Virus record (IMG/VR): IMGVR_UViG_3300029286_000305
Span: 1-20,040 of that record
Length of the DNA: 20,040 nt
Direction: 5' to 3' (one strand)
Source of the DNA: a virus
Shown: positions 13,771-20,040 of the stretch, in pieces
Position numbering within the stretch: the first letter of the stretch is position 1
Layout of the letters: the number at the start of each line of letters is the position of its first letter
Made by a program: the position numbers and the translations under genes
Notes under the pieces: model-generated
What the model was told of the DNA's origin: nothing
Seen by the model: only the letters and a program-made list of their open reading frames with translations
Databases searched by the model: none

Positions 13771-14432
13771 TAGCTGAACCTCGATACGGTTGATTTTTTC
13801 TCTGTGATCAGAATGCCTGGGATAGGTTTTTGGTAAATGTCGTATTCGGATTCCACTTTCTTAAGATCAGTTGTCTTGAGGTGGGGCGGCACCAGTGATT
13901 CATTTTGCACGGTGAATTCCATTTTGGTTCTGATTCCTGTGATGCTCATATTGCCGCGCATCGGATGTTTGGATTCCTCGATGATTTTGGCTTCAATCGG
14001 TACGACCTCACCAGTTTCCTGCTGCTCAGCTATAGCCTTCTGTTGCTCGGCATATTGCAAAGCCAGCAGTTGCAGGCGTTCTTGCTCTTTCTTCTCGCTG
14101 TAAATAATAATGGCCGGCGCGAGCAGCCCAATGGCGTATTCCGCCTGTTCAAGAGGCTGTTTATAGCCAGCATCTATCCTTCGGCCTTCCTCAAGAGAAG
14201 GTTTTTTTTCCTCAGACCGCGTGTTGTTCAAGTCTTTTTTGAGACTCTTCGCCAATGCCAGCAGGTCACTGCAATTTCTCAGTTGCTCATCACTCTCGAT
14301 GGTAATTTTGAGTATCCTCTTACCATCCACGGTTTCAGGAAGCAGCTTTTTTACCCAGGGGAAGAGATCCTCTTTGGCACGCGCTATTAAATGCTCTTTG
14401 ATTTGGGCTGGCGTTTGCTCCACATTGCTCAT
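13770..14432 (-). CDS. Coiled-coil phage protein next to the directionality factor
   Basis: The 220-residue product has a helical N-terminal region, then a long charged helix/coiled coil (about 60-135: KSLKKDLNNTRSEEKKPSLE through KKEQERLQLLALQYAEQQKA). The beta-rich C-terminal third contains GNMSITGIRTKMEFTVQNES and ends at the basic TEKKSTVSRFS. Similar coiled-coil proteins sit beside recombination genes in many siphophages, some called host-nuclease inhibitor or Gp157-like; that label is only a possibility here. The start overlaps the upstream stop as ATGA. No enzymatic motif is visible. Confidence 0.75.
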   Translation of the reverse strand: MSNVEQTPAQIKEHLIARAKEDLFPWVKKLLPETVDGKRILKITIESDEQLRNCSDLLALAKSLKKDLNNTRSEEKKPSLEEGRRIDAGYKQPLEQAEYAIGLLAPAIIIYSEKKEQERLQLLALQYAEQQKAIAEQQETGEVVPIEAKIIEESKHPMRGNMSITGIRTKMEFTVQNESLVPPHLKTTDLKKVESEYDIYQKPIPGILITEKKSTVSRFS

Positions 14433-15481
14433 ATCGTCTCCTCGAATAAAGGGGCTTGGTTTTGCAGCTCCTCCAGCATGGCCTTCAGTACCGGCACGCG
14501 CATACCAATCGTGATACCGCGCGAATCCGCTATGTTGAATTTATCCTGGAAAAACTGTTTGATCTGAGGAGGCAGCCATCCTAACTTGAGGCTAACTCTG
14601 ACCAGCGTGTTTAGGTAGTCTTTCTGTGTCTCTCTGGACCAGTCCACATTGAGTATGTCGGTCACATTAAGTTCGGGTTTGACTTCGACTTTAACTTGAT
14701 CGTTAGCTTCCTGATCTTGTTTTTGATTCTGTGGCATGATAAGTTCTGGTATTTCGTCATCCGGCACTGGCAGGCCCGGGTTGATCTCTCCGGTTTCTTT
14801 ATCTACCGGGGCTAAGCGGGGCAGTTCCTTCCCCATGCTGGCCCGCAGCTCCAAGAGGGTTTTGTTCAGTTTGATATTAATGATGTGGACGATCTTCTTT
14901 TTACCGTCCGCTGTCACCTCCAGCGGCGCGATAACCAGATCCAGCGGTACCATGGCGACCCGCCCCACTATGGACCGTATGAGTTCCAGTGTGGAGTTGA
15001 CGTTCCTGATTGCGTTTACCGATCCGGTGTCTAATTGCCACACACCCAGTCCTGGTACATCGGGCAGCAGGAATTGCAGGTTCATAACCTCAGTGCATTT
15101 TTTGCCGTAATGCTCGCATTCCTTGCCCTCGCACGCTATCTCTTTGAGTGCTATCTCTTTGGTATCCGGCGTGGGGAATGTCTCGTTGTTGATGTCACAT
15201 AACCGGTATGCTGTCTCACCATCACCCTTACAGATTAATCCCCGGCTCGCAGAGTAAGCTCTGTAGAATTGGCTGGCAAAAACCGTGTCGTCCTCGATCG
15301 GGAAGTAGATTCTCAGTGATTTGGGCTTTTCCCCATAGACTGTCTGTACCTCCGGAGGACACACAAAATATTCGACTGCCTGTGGATATTCTGTGCCTTT
15401 GGCATTAGCCACTTTAATTCCGGTCCTGATCTTGCCTAAGCGCGGCAGCCGGCGCTTTTCCGTAAGTCCTTTGATGGGCAT
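14429..15481 (-). CDS. Gp3-like recombination directionality factor (RDF family)
   Basis: The 350-residue protein starts PIKGLTEKRRLPRLGKIRTG and continues with EYFVCPPEVQTVYGEKPKSL, RIYFPIEDDTVFASQFYRAY and SRGLICKGDGETAYRLC. This is the pattern of the phiC31 Gp3-like RDF family. A Cys cluster (CEGKECEHYGKKCTEV) precedes VPGLGVWQLDTGS, as in relatives. Gp3 itself binds a serine integrase and reverses its direction to excise the prophage. Many family members occur in early phage regions without a proven partner, so excision is inferred. The C-terminal 80 residues, after an acidic Gln-rich linker, form a helical module of unknown role. AAGGAGG precedes the ATG. Confidence 0.78.
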   Translation of the reverse strand: MPIKGLTEKRRLPRLGKIRTGIKVANAKGTEYPQAVEYFVCPPEVQTVYGEKPKSLRIYFPIEDDTVFASQFYRAYSASRGLICKGDGETAYRLCDINNETFPTPDTKEIALKEIACEGKECEHYGKKCTEVMNLQFLLPDVPGLGVWQLDTGSVNAIRNVNSTLELIRSIVGRVAMVPLDLVIAPLEVTADGKKKIVHIINIKLNKTLLELRASMGKELPRLAPVDKETGEINPGLPVPDDEIPELIMPQNQKQDQEANDQVKVEVKPELNVTDILNVDWSRETQKDYLNTLVRVSLKLGWLPPQIKQFFQDKFNIADSRGITIGMRVPVLKAMLEELQNQAPLFEETI

Positions 15482-15490
15482 AAACCCTCC

Positions 15491-15676
15491 TTAATTACTC
15501 GCGCTCTCAAAAATGTCGCATGCCTTTTGCACCGCCCAGGGTGTGACGAACGGGATAAAGGTAGCGACACGCTTGCCTTCCTTTAGCAGGTATAGAAAAT
15601 CGCCCTCCTCCTCTAAGGAGTATCCCTTTGCCTTCTGATCTGGTCGTAGTGCACCGTTTAATATTTCATTCCGCAT
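15491..15676 (-). CDS. Small hypothetical phage protein (61 aa)
   Basis: A 61-residue product (MRNEILNGALRPDQKAKGYS, then LEEEGDFLYLLKEGKRVATF), probably beta-strands followed by a C-terminal helix. The ATG at 15676 follows AAAGGAGG at a spacing of 6, much better than the longer frame's start at 15778. It overlaps the KGG gene end by 11 bases. Similar short proteins are common in early phage operons; function unknown. Confidence 0.75.
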   Translation of the reverse strand: MRNEILNGALRPDQKAKGYSLEEEGDFLYLLKEGKRVATFIPFVTPWAVQKACDIFESASN

Positions 15677-15941
15677 GAGCAACCTCCTTTTTATTGCCCC
15701 TCCCGCCAAGCTTGCCAATGCGGGAGTAATGCTCTTTGCCGTGGCGCCGCTTAGTGACCTCTCCACCCTTGCGGCCACCGATCAGTCCGCCCTTGCGGCC
15801 GTTCGCCGAGTGGAATTCTGACTTCTCGGCGATGAGCCGGGCCTCACATAACCGGCCGTCCAGCGGGCACCTCACGCAGTTGAGCCCGTATTTCTCGGCA
15901 GTCGCTAATCCGCCCAGCCGGGCGGCTTCCTGTTTATTCAT
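15666..15941 (-). CDS. KGG-repeat phage protein with Cys motif
   Basis: The 91-residue protein contains an N-terminal AARLGGLATAEKYGL, a Cys cluster (LNCVRCPLDGRLC), and several Gly-Gly basic repeats: GRKGGLIGG, RKGGEVTKRRHG and RIGKLGGRG. These match the KGG motif of stress-induced and spore-type small proteins (YciG/GsiB-like), probably disordered and nucleic-acid-binding. The start at 15941 overlaps the antirepressor stop as TGATG. The longer frame to 16007 lacks a ribosome site and was rejected. Function in the phage is unknown. Confidence 0.75.
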   Translation of the reverse strand: MNKQEAARLGGLATAEKYGLNCVRCPLDGRLCEARLIAEKSEFHSANGRKGGLIGGRKGGEVTKRRHGKEHYSRIGKLGGRGNKKEVAHAE

Positions 15942-16627
15942 CAACTCTCTATGAAGATATGCCCTGCCAGGTTGACCAAATCCTCTAATTCTTTTGGCGA
16001 GGCACAATCCAGCGGATCACATTTGCGGTTGCGGGCGCGGGACCTTAGGTCTTCGTGGTAACGATATTTATGTTGATAGTAGAGTTCCCGCCATGCATCC
16101 GGGTACGAATATGCATAACCAAGTTCTTCTTGCTTGGCTACAAACCTGCGGATAATCATGTTCAGCCGGGCCCTGGCTGAAATGTCAGGGATGGGTTGAA
16201 GTAATAAATGCCGGCCGCCGCGTTCCAGTTGTTCTATGCGGTCAGTTAAGGCCTTTATGATATCAGGGGAAATGGATGCCCGCGCTCTCAGTTTGTCGAT
16301 GAGCGCCCGCAGTATAATCTTTGCAATGGGTTTGCGGCTGCCGGCCAGGATTTCAATGATACCTGGCTCGTTGGTGAAGGCGGCATCCTTTGGCTGTCCC
16401 ACGTTGAAATATTCAAGGGCAACGTTGTTTGAAACCACATTGGAATTGTCAGTGTGTTTTGAAAGAACATTGAGCTTTTCAATCCAGGCCGCAGCGTGTC
16501 CAACATCAATAGCATCCAGTATGTCCCGGACACATACCAATCCCCTGGCCTCGACGGAGCGGAGCTTATGCCCCTCAATCTCCAGGGTTACTATGACGGG
16601 TTTCGCTATGACAATTTGCTGTGACAT
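15941..16627 (-). CDS. Phage antirepressor-like protein
   Basis: The 228-residue protein has a BRO/KilA-like N-terminal half. This holds beta-strands (TLEIEGHKLRSVEARGLVCV), a DILDAIDVGHAAAWIEKLN segment and NEPGIIEILAGSRKPIAKII. The C-terminal ORF6C/KilAC-like helical part contains ARLNMIIRRFVAKQEELGYA and YPDAWRELYYQHKYRY. Proteins of this arrangement directly downstream of cro act as antirepressors or early regulators by binding DNA or the repressor. The ATG at 16627 has GGGAGG 4 bases upstream; the ATG at 16639 is an alternative with GGAG nearby. It lies 13 bases after the Cro-like gene. Confidence 0.75.
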   Translation of the reverse strand: MSQQIVIAKPVIVTLEIEGHKLRSVEARGLVCVRDILDAIDVGHAAAWIEKLNVLSKHTDNSNVVSNNVALEYFNVGQPKDAAFTNEPGIIEILAGSRKPIAKIILRALIDKLRARASISPDIIKALTDRIEQLERGGRHLLLQPIPDISARARLNMIIRRFVAKQEELGYAYSYPDAWRELYYQHKYRYHEDLRSRARNRKCDPLDCASPKELEDLVNLAGHIFIES

Positions 16628-16640
16628 AACACCTCCCATG

Positions 16641-16832
16641 TCACTCCTTCAGCAGAACATCAGCCAGGTCGGGATATTTTGCATAGATGGCTTTGACTAT
16701 ATTTAAGGAAGGACTGCGTTTACCATGGAGGAGTCGGGACAGGTCCACTTTTGTTATACCCAAGTGCTCAGCAAATTGCCGGTTGTTCATTTGGAGTGTT
16801 GCCATCTTGGCATATAACATCTGCTGTAGCAT
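16641..16832 (-). CDS. Cro-like XRE-family regulator
   Basis: A 63-residue protein containing a single helix-turn-helix (RQFAEHLGITKVDLSRLLHG, about residues 18-37), typical of Cro repressors. It is the first gene leftward from the divergent switch and should compete with the CI-like repressor for the operators there. AGGG lies 4-5 bases before the ATG. The best leftward promoter would give an mRNA leader of only a few bases. Confidence 0.85.
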   Translation of the reverse strand: MLQQMLYAKMATLQMNNRQFAEHLGITKVDLSRLLHGKRSPSLNIVKAIYAKYPDLADVLLKE

Positions 16833-16841
16833 GTTGCCCTT

Positions 16842-16871
16842 ATGGTATCACCATGATTGCCGTGATGTCAA
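16842..16871 (-). promoter_or_regulatory. Candidate early leftward promoter
   Basis: On the minus strand TTGACA (16871-16866) lies 18 bases before TACCAT (16847-16842), with TG one base ahead of the -10 (extended -10). The -35 box is inside the left operator palindrome, so repressor binding there would block the early genes. The -10 is imperfect, and the start point would fall about 3 bases before the cro ATG. Confidence 0.55.
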
Positions 16872-16872
16872 T
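16856..16872. promoter_or_regulatory. Operator O2 in the CI/Cro switch
   Basis: The 17-bp imperfect palindrome ATTGACATCACGGCAAT (minus strand) has the same arms (TTGAC / GGCAA) as the operator at 16900-16916. It includes the -35 TTGACA of the leftward promoter. Centre-to-centre spacing between the two operators is 44 bases. Confidence 0.6.
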
Positions 16873-16899
16873 ACCCCCCTCACAGCTAATTATTTAAAT

Positions 16900-16916
16900 G
16901 TTGACAAATTGGCAAC
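16900..16916. promoter_or_regulatory. Operator O1 in the CI/Cro switch
   Basis: GTTGACAAATTGGCAAC is a near-perfect 17-bp palindrome (GTTGnCAAwTTGnCAAC). It sits between the divergent genes and contains the -35 TTGACA of the rightward promoter. This is typical of a binding site for a dimeric XRE repressor. Confidence 0.7.
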
Positions 16917-16927
16917 ACTTATATTAT
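16901..16927 (+). promoter_or_regulatory. Candidate rightward promoter for the repressor operon
   Basis: TTGACA (16901-16906) is followed by TATTAT (16922-16927) at 15 bases, or TATCCT at 18 bases (16925-16930). It would transcribe the repressor and the downstream nuclease. Its -35 lies inside O1, so the repressor could control its own synthesis. Confidence 0.5.
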
Positions 16928-16948
16928 CCTGATTAAGGGAGATTCTCC

Positions 16949-17542
16949 ATGGATATTGGTGAAGCTGTAAAATTAGCCAGGACAAAAAGATCGTTATCCC
17001 AACATGAATTAGCGAAGTTGGCTGGTGTGGCCCCATCTTTTATATCTCGTATTGAAAAAGGTAAGTATAAATTCACCTCTCAAGAATCCCTGGATAAAAT
17101 AGCAAGAGCCTTAAAAATTAGTCCGGGGACACTTTATGACGCTGCCCTTTCCAAAAAGCCTCCTGTCCAATACATCCGCCCCCAAGGAATCAGTGATATG
17201 GTTAGGGATATACAGGCCATGCAGACAAATTTTTACGAGGTCCCTGTTGTCGCTGAATTACACATGCCAGGGGAAATCCTCGAGTACATTTATATCCCAC
17301 GCACTGGCACCGGTAAAGTCAATTATGTCGGCGTCAAAGCGAAGGGCTATTGTTTGGCGCCGGACATTCTGGATGGTGACACCCTGATCATTGACCAAGA
17401 TGCTGCACCAGAGATTGGTAAAACAATACTCTGTTATCACAACGGGCACGAGCACCCACAACTATTCAGATTAGTAAAGAAGTCCCAGGCAAAAGACTGC
17501 GAGATATATGGCGTCGTGGTCGGGATCTTCAGGAGGATGTAA
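16949..17542 (+). CDS. CI-like repressor: XRE HTH plus S24-fold domain with non-canonical catalytic residues
   Basis: The 197-residue protein has an N-terminal XRE domain (about 5-60: QHELAKLAGVAPSFISRIEK) and a C-terminal S24/LexA-like fold (about 95-197). It should maintain lysogeny by binding the palindromes just upstream. In the usual S24 motif G-x-S-M-x-P the Ser is the nucleophile. Here the position reads GYCLAPDILDGDTLI, with Cys replacing Ser. The segment expected to hold the catalytic Lys reads PQLFRLVKK, with no Lys in the usual place. RecA-triggered self-cleavage is therefore doubtful. GGGAG lies 7 bases before the ATG. The gene overlaps the nuclease start as TAATG. Confidence 0.88.
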   Translation: MDIGEAVKLARTKRSLSQHELAKLAGVAPSFISRIEKGKYKFTSQESLDKIARALKISPGTLYDAALSKKPPVQYIRPQGISDMVRDIQAMQTNFYEVPVVAELHMPGEILEYIYIPRTGTGKVNYVGVKAKGYCLAPDILDGDTLIIDQDAAPEIGKTILCYHNGHEHPQLFRLVKKSQAKDCEIYGVVVGIFRRM

Positions 17543-18252
17543 TGCGAAAGCTGTTCTTTACTATCCTTTTATTAAGTTTGGCCTGTGCCCCTGCAGTCCC
17601 TGCAGCCCCAGCGCAAATAATCCAACCTGAATCTAATTTCACCACCGCACAGGTAGTGAGGGTAGTTGACGGTGATACGATCGACGTTTCTATTAACGGT
17701 AAGAAATATGAGGTACGTTATATTGGGATCGATACGCCGGAGTTGGCTATATTCGGGAAGCCGGCAGATTATTACGGCCCCGAGGCTTCGGCTAAAAATA
17801 AGGAACTGGTCACGGGTAAAACCGTGGAATTAGAAAAGGACATATCCGAAGTTGATAGGTTCAATCGTCTTTTAAGGTATGTCTACGTTGGCGATCTGTT
17901 TATTAACGCAGAGCTCGTGCGCCTGGGATATGCCGTCGCCTTCCCATATCCGCCTGATATCAAATACCAGGATAATTTTATGGAGTTACAGAACCAAGCA
18001 CGGGCAACCAAACTGGGCTTGTGGGCATATTCAGATAACAAAACGTCTACCCAAGTCGTGTCCGCTGCACCCACGATTGCTGGCCAACCTGCCGACAAAA
18101 TTTATATCGGTAATAAAAGCACAAAGAAACTCCACTACCCGACGTGTAGTAGCGTCGGCGATATGAAAGATAGTAACAAAATAGAATTCCGTTCCGTTGC
18201 TGAGGCCACAGCACAAGGTTACCAGCCCTGTCAGAAATGCAAGCCTAAGTGA
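17542..18252 (+). CDS. Secreted thermonuclease with Ada-like metal-binding tail
   Basis: The 236-residue product starts with a signal peptide (RKLFFTILLLSLACAP; possible lipoprotein Cys at 15, or cleavage after Ala-Pro-Ala). The staphylococcal-nuclease domain (about 33-170) follows with active-site features: VVDGDTID, the first Arg and Asp in RYIGIDTPE, and the second Arg in DRFNRLLRYV. The C-terminal 50 residues form a metal-binding module like the N-terminal part of Ada (KKLHYPTCSSV, then GYQPCQKCKP). It probably degrades DNA or RNA outside the membrane. Its start overlaps the repressor stop and has AGGAGG upstream, so it should be made in lysogens. Confidence 0.92.
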   Translation: MRKLFFTILLLSLACAPAVPAAPAQIIQPESNFTTAQVVRVVDGDTIDVSINGKKYEVRYIGIDTPELAIFGKPADYYGPEASAKNKELVTGKTVELEKDISEVDRFNRLLRYVYVGDLFINAELVRLGYAVAFPYPPDIKYQDNFMELQNQARATKLGLWAYSDNKTSTQVVSAAPTIAGQPADKIYIGNKSTKKLHYPTCSSVGDMKDSNKIEFRSVAEATAQGYQPCQKCKPK

Positions 18253-18303
18253 TGGCTGGTGGCGCAATGAGCTTTTGGCAGGACTTGCTTTTCCCCTCAG
18301 GGC

Positions 18304-18348
18304 CTTCTAAGCAGCGGGTCGTGGGTTCGAATCCCCCCAGGGACGCCA
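18304..18348 (+). other. Attachment site: 3' remnant of tRNA-Arg(UCU)
   Basis: The 45 bases match tRNA positions 32-76: anticodon loop CTTCTAA (UCU), a variable region, T-arm with TTCGAAT loop, acceptor strand CAGGGAC, discriminator G and CCA. No 5' half precedes it, the anticodon stem cannot close, and the T-stem has one mismatch, so it is not a functional tRNA. Such a 3' duplication is left at one end of a prophage integrated in a tRNA gene; the intact copy should be at the left end outside this window. No integrase is present here. Confidence 0.75.
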
Positions 18349-18402
18349 CCATAATCCAGTTTATCTCCGTTTTGCGCTGGGGGATCAAATCGGGAAATTC
18401 GT
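18349..18402. other. Intergenic DNA without a recognised gene
   Basis: No reading frame, RNA gene or clear structure is seen between the attachment site and the hicBA promoter. The 51 bases between the nuclease stop and the tRNA remnant (18253-18303) are also blank; no clear terminator for the repressor operon is seen there. Confidence 0.5.
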
Positions 18403-18431
18403 TTGACACCCAAACCTGACCACACTATTAT
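18403..18431 (+). promoter_or_regulatory. Promoter of hicBA
   Basis: A near-consensus sigma-70 type promoter: TTGACA (18403-18408), 17 bases, TATTAT (18426-18431). Downstream, an imperfect inverted repeat with arms TTACCTT and AAGGTGAA (18449-18478) spans the leader up to the ribosome site. It could be an autoregulatory operator for the HicBA complex; this part is speculative. Confidence 0.7.
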
Positions 18432-18481
18432 ATTCACATAATCGGAAGTTACCTTTCTGTGATTAAAGAAGGTGAATTAAT

Positions 18482-18787
18482 ATGGCAGGAAATGGAAAAA
18501 AGCAAATAGGTTTCCAGGTTGAAATCATAGTGGAGCCGGATGGTGATGAATACCACGCCTACTGTCCTGCGCTTAAAGGCCTTCATGCGTGTGGTGGAAC
18601 GGTAGACGAAGCCTTAAGCAATGCACGTGATGCTGCTACCGCATATATAGAATCGCTCATAAAGCACGGCGACCCAATCCCCGTGGGTGTGGTAATAGAT
18701 GTTCCACCGGCAGGCTTGAAGAAACAAGGTCGGGGTAAGGCCTCTTCTCGCATATTTAAAGAGGATTTGACGGTAGCGACCGCGTGA
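18482..18787 (+). CDS. hicB: HicB-type antitoxin
   Basis: The 101-residue protein has the HicB partial RNase H-like fold: FQVEIIVEPDGDEYHAYCPA, LKGLHACGGTVDEALSNARD and a helix with AATAYIESLIKHGDPIP. It neutralises HicA by binding it. The C-terminal tail is short and basic, with no clear DNA-binding helix set, so autoregulation would need another route. AAGGTG lies 7 bases before the ATG, and the stop overlaps the hicA start (GTGA). It lies just outside the attachment site, so it is probably host DNA. Confidence 0.9.
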   Translation: MAGNGKKQIGFQVEIIVEPDGDEYHAYCPALKGLHACGGTVDEALSNARDAATAYIESLIKHGDPIPVGVVIDVPPAGLKKQGRGKASSRIFKEDLTVATA

Positions 18788-19038
18788 AATTCCCCAAACT
18801 TATTTGGGACCAGCTAAAAAATCTTTCCGCGGATGAACTTATTGCCGCATTATTGAAAGACGACTGGGAACCGGATACTAAATCAGGTTCTCAACGTATC
18901 TACAAACATCCTGACGGCCGCCGAGCTTCTGTTCATTACCATGCCGGCAAAACCTTTGGTTCTAACCTCCTTAAATCCCTATTTGATGATATTGGGTGGT
19001 CTGTCAAAGATCTGCGCCGTTTGAAGCTTATAAAATAA
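18784..19038 (+). CDS. hicA: HicA-type toxin, subfamily without the usual catalytic His
   Basis: The 84-residue product resembles HicA mRNA-interferase proteins with a double-stranded RNA-binding-like fold: an N-terminal helix (SADELIAALLKDDWEPD), KSGSQRIYKHPDGRRAS, and the C-terminal IGWSVKDLRRLKLIK. In classic HicA the glycine motif is GSH, with His catalytic. Here it is GSQ. Histidines remain in KHPDG and VHYHAGK. The ending LRRLKLIK marks a subgroup that often lacks that His, so activity cannot be assumed. Translation begins at GTG overlapping the hicB stop. Confidence 0.85.
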   Translation: MKFPKLIWDQLKNLSADELIAALLKDDWEPDTKSGSQRIYKHPDGRRASVHYHAGKTFGSNLLKSLFDDIGWSVKDLRRLKLIK

Positions 19039-19081
19039 TTGATGTCCTGTGTATCTTTAACCGATTATAATCTTAATTGAT

Positions 19082-20040
19082 ATGGGAAACTCCAGATTTA
19101 GTTATATTTCGGCAGTATTTTTCAGCTGTATCTTGGCAGCAGCCTGTGTCGTGTCGGTTACGGGTTGCCGCCCCGCCGTTCCGGAAGGCCCGGCGCACCT
19201 CACGATCTTGCATACCAATGATACACACGCCCACCTTGATAACGTGCCCGCCAGGTGTACGCTGATCACCGGCTTGAGGGACGGTAAAACGCAATCCGAT
19301 CAGCTGCTGCTGGATGCGGGCGATGTGTTTGCCGGGACGCCGTACTTTTCTCTGTATAAGGGCGAGGCCGACCTGTGGTACATGGAGTACCTCAAATATG
19401 ACGCCATGTGCCTGGGCAACCACGAGTTTGACAAGGGTGATGATGTACTCGCGGACTTTGTGAAGAATGCGGATTTCCCCGTACTCTGCGCCAATTTTGA
19501 TTTCAGCGAAGCCGGTGCGTTGGGCAGCCGGGTTCAGCCCTGGGTCATCATAGAGCGGGGCGGGCATAAATACGGCATCTTCGGCCTTACGACCGAGGAG
19601 ACTGCCGAAATCGCAAAGCCGGGCCCGGAGATCGTAATTAACGACCATTTAACGTGGGCCAGGAAAGCAGTTGAGTATTTCCAGGGCAAGGGCGTGAATA
19701 AGATCATAGCTCTCACACATATCGGCTGGGATGAAGACGTTGAACTGGCATCCCAGGTGGAAGGCATCGACATCATAGTCGGCGGGCACAGCCACACCGT
19801 CCCGGATGTTTACCCGCTGGTGGTCAATAATTTCAGCGCTCCCACGGTCATCGTGCAGGCCGGGTGCTTCGACCGCTACCTGGGCAGTTTCAGCGTTGAT
19901 TTTGACAGCAACGGGGTGATCACGGGCAATGCCGCCGGTAAGCTCACGGCAATCGATGATACCATCCCCTCCGATGAAATCGCAGCAGCCAAACTGGCCG
20001 TGTACCACGCCCCCATTGCCGTCCTGATGAACAAAGCGGC
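19082..20040 (+). CDS. Lipoprotein 5'-nucleotidase/metallophosphatase (partial, 3' end outside)
   Basis: The 319 residues present belong to the UshA/5'-nucleotidase family. An N-terminal lipoprotein-like signal ends in VSVTGC (about residues 24-29). The metallophosphatase motifs follow: ILHTNDTHAHLD, LLLDAGDVFAGTP, CLGNHEFDKGDD, IIALTHIGWDE and IIVGGHSHTVP. The metal-binding residues are the Asp/His of NDTHAH, the Asp of AGD, NHE, and the His residues of LTHIG and GGHSH. It should dephosphorylate nucleotides at the cell surface. No strong ribosome site precedes the ATG at 19082. The C-terminal substrate domain lies beyond the window. It is host sequence, GC-richer than the phage. Confidence 0.92.
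   Translation, partial: MGNSRFSYISAVFFSCILAAACVVSVTGCRPAVPEGPAHLTILHTNDTHAHLDNVPARCTLITGLRDGKTQSDQLLLDAGDVFAGTPYFSLYKGEADLWYMEYLKYDAMCLGNHEFDKGDDVLADFVKNADFPVLCANFDFSEAGALGSRVQPWVIIERGGHKYGIFGLTTEETAEIAKPGPEIVINDHLTWARKAVEYFQGKGVNKIIALTHIGWDEDVELASQVEGIDIIVGGHSHTVPDVYPLVVNNFSAPTVIVQAGCFDRYLGSFSVDFDSNGVITGNAAGKLTAIDDTIPSDEIAAAKLAVYHAPIAVLMNKA

Noticed and set aside
13905-14390. 161-residue plus-strand frame
   Set aside because: It is antisense to the coiled-coil gene, without a promoter, recognisable domain or fit to the operon layout.
16949-18252. Integrase in the repressor operon
   Set aside because: Neither rightward gene has a tyrosine or serine recombinase motif; they are a repressor and a thermonuclease.
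18253-18348. Functional tRNA-Arg gene
   Set aside because: No 5' acceptor or D-arm is present, the anticodon stem cannot close and the T-stem has a mismatch; only the 3' part exists.
1-20040. CRISPR array or insertion sequence
   Set aside because: No spaced regular repeats of CRISPR type, no transposase and no terminal inverted repeats were seen; the only short tandem repeat is the iteron set.

Overview
The window is mostly the right-hand part of a temperate, tailed HK97-type prophage (about 1-18350), followed by a short piece of bacterial chromosome (about 18350-20040). The host is a bacterium with strong GGAGG-type ribosome binding sites, moderate GC content, CCA encoded in its tRNA genes, a HicBA module and a lipoprotein-type 5'-nucleotidase. 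The sequence does not fix the lineage. The HicA subtype and nucleotidase would suit an anaerobic Gram-positive or Chloroflexota-like host, but that is a weak guess.

Nearly all phage genes are on the minus strand and are read right to left. A divergent switch lies at 16833-16948. Leftward is a Cro-like regulator; rightward is a CI-like XRE/S24-fold repressor, followed with an overlap by a secreted thermonuclease carrying an Ada-like metal-binding tail. Two similar 17-bp palindromes sit in the switch, and each contains the TTGACA -35 box of one of the two promoters.

The early region (16832 down to 7461) is a compact set of stop/start-overlapping genes: antirepressor-like protein, KGG-repeat protein, a Gp3-like recombination directionality factor, a coiled-coil protein, several tiny proteins, zinc-finger and Myb/SANT DNA-binding proteins, an Imm5-like protein, two very small Cys-rich proteins, a radical-SAM-like DUF5131 gene broken by an in-frame amber codon, a Myb-like protein and a replisome organizer. 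The organizer gene carries 11-bp iterons next to an AT-rich pyrimidine tract, a likely replication origin. An HNH protein and small unknowns follow, and the region closes with two tandem minus-strand terminators at 7371-7425.

The late region (7357 down to 1) opens with a small ORF and a tRNA-Met-like gene whose CCA overlaps the start codon of a ParB-methyltransferase fusion. Then come an HTH protein, an HNH nuclease, the small and large terminase subunits, a 2-TM mini-protein missed by length cut-offs, a portal fused to a MuF-like domain, the prohead protease and the first codons of the next gene (probably the major capsid protein).

The right prophage boundary is a 45-base 3' remnant of tRNA-Arg(UCU) at 18304-18348, read as an attachment site. 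No integrase is in the window; it and the intact tRNA should lie beyond the left edge. Past the boundary are a promoter, hicB-hicA and the start of a lipoprotein 5'-nucleotidase.

No wholly new system is evident. The strongest unusual points are the tRNA-like element merged with the methyltransferase start, the intragenic iteron origin, the amber-interrupted DUF5131 gene with its two miniature Cys-rich neighbours, the portal-MuF fusion, and the switch in which operators contain the -35 boxes.
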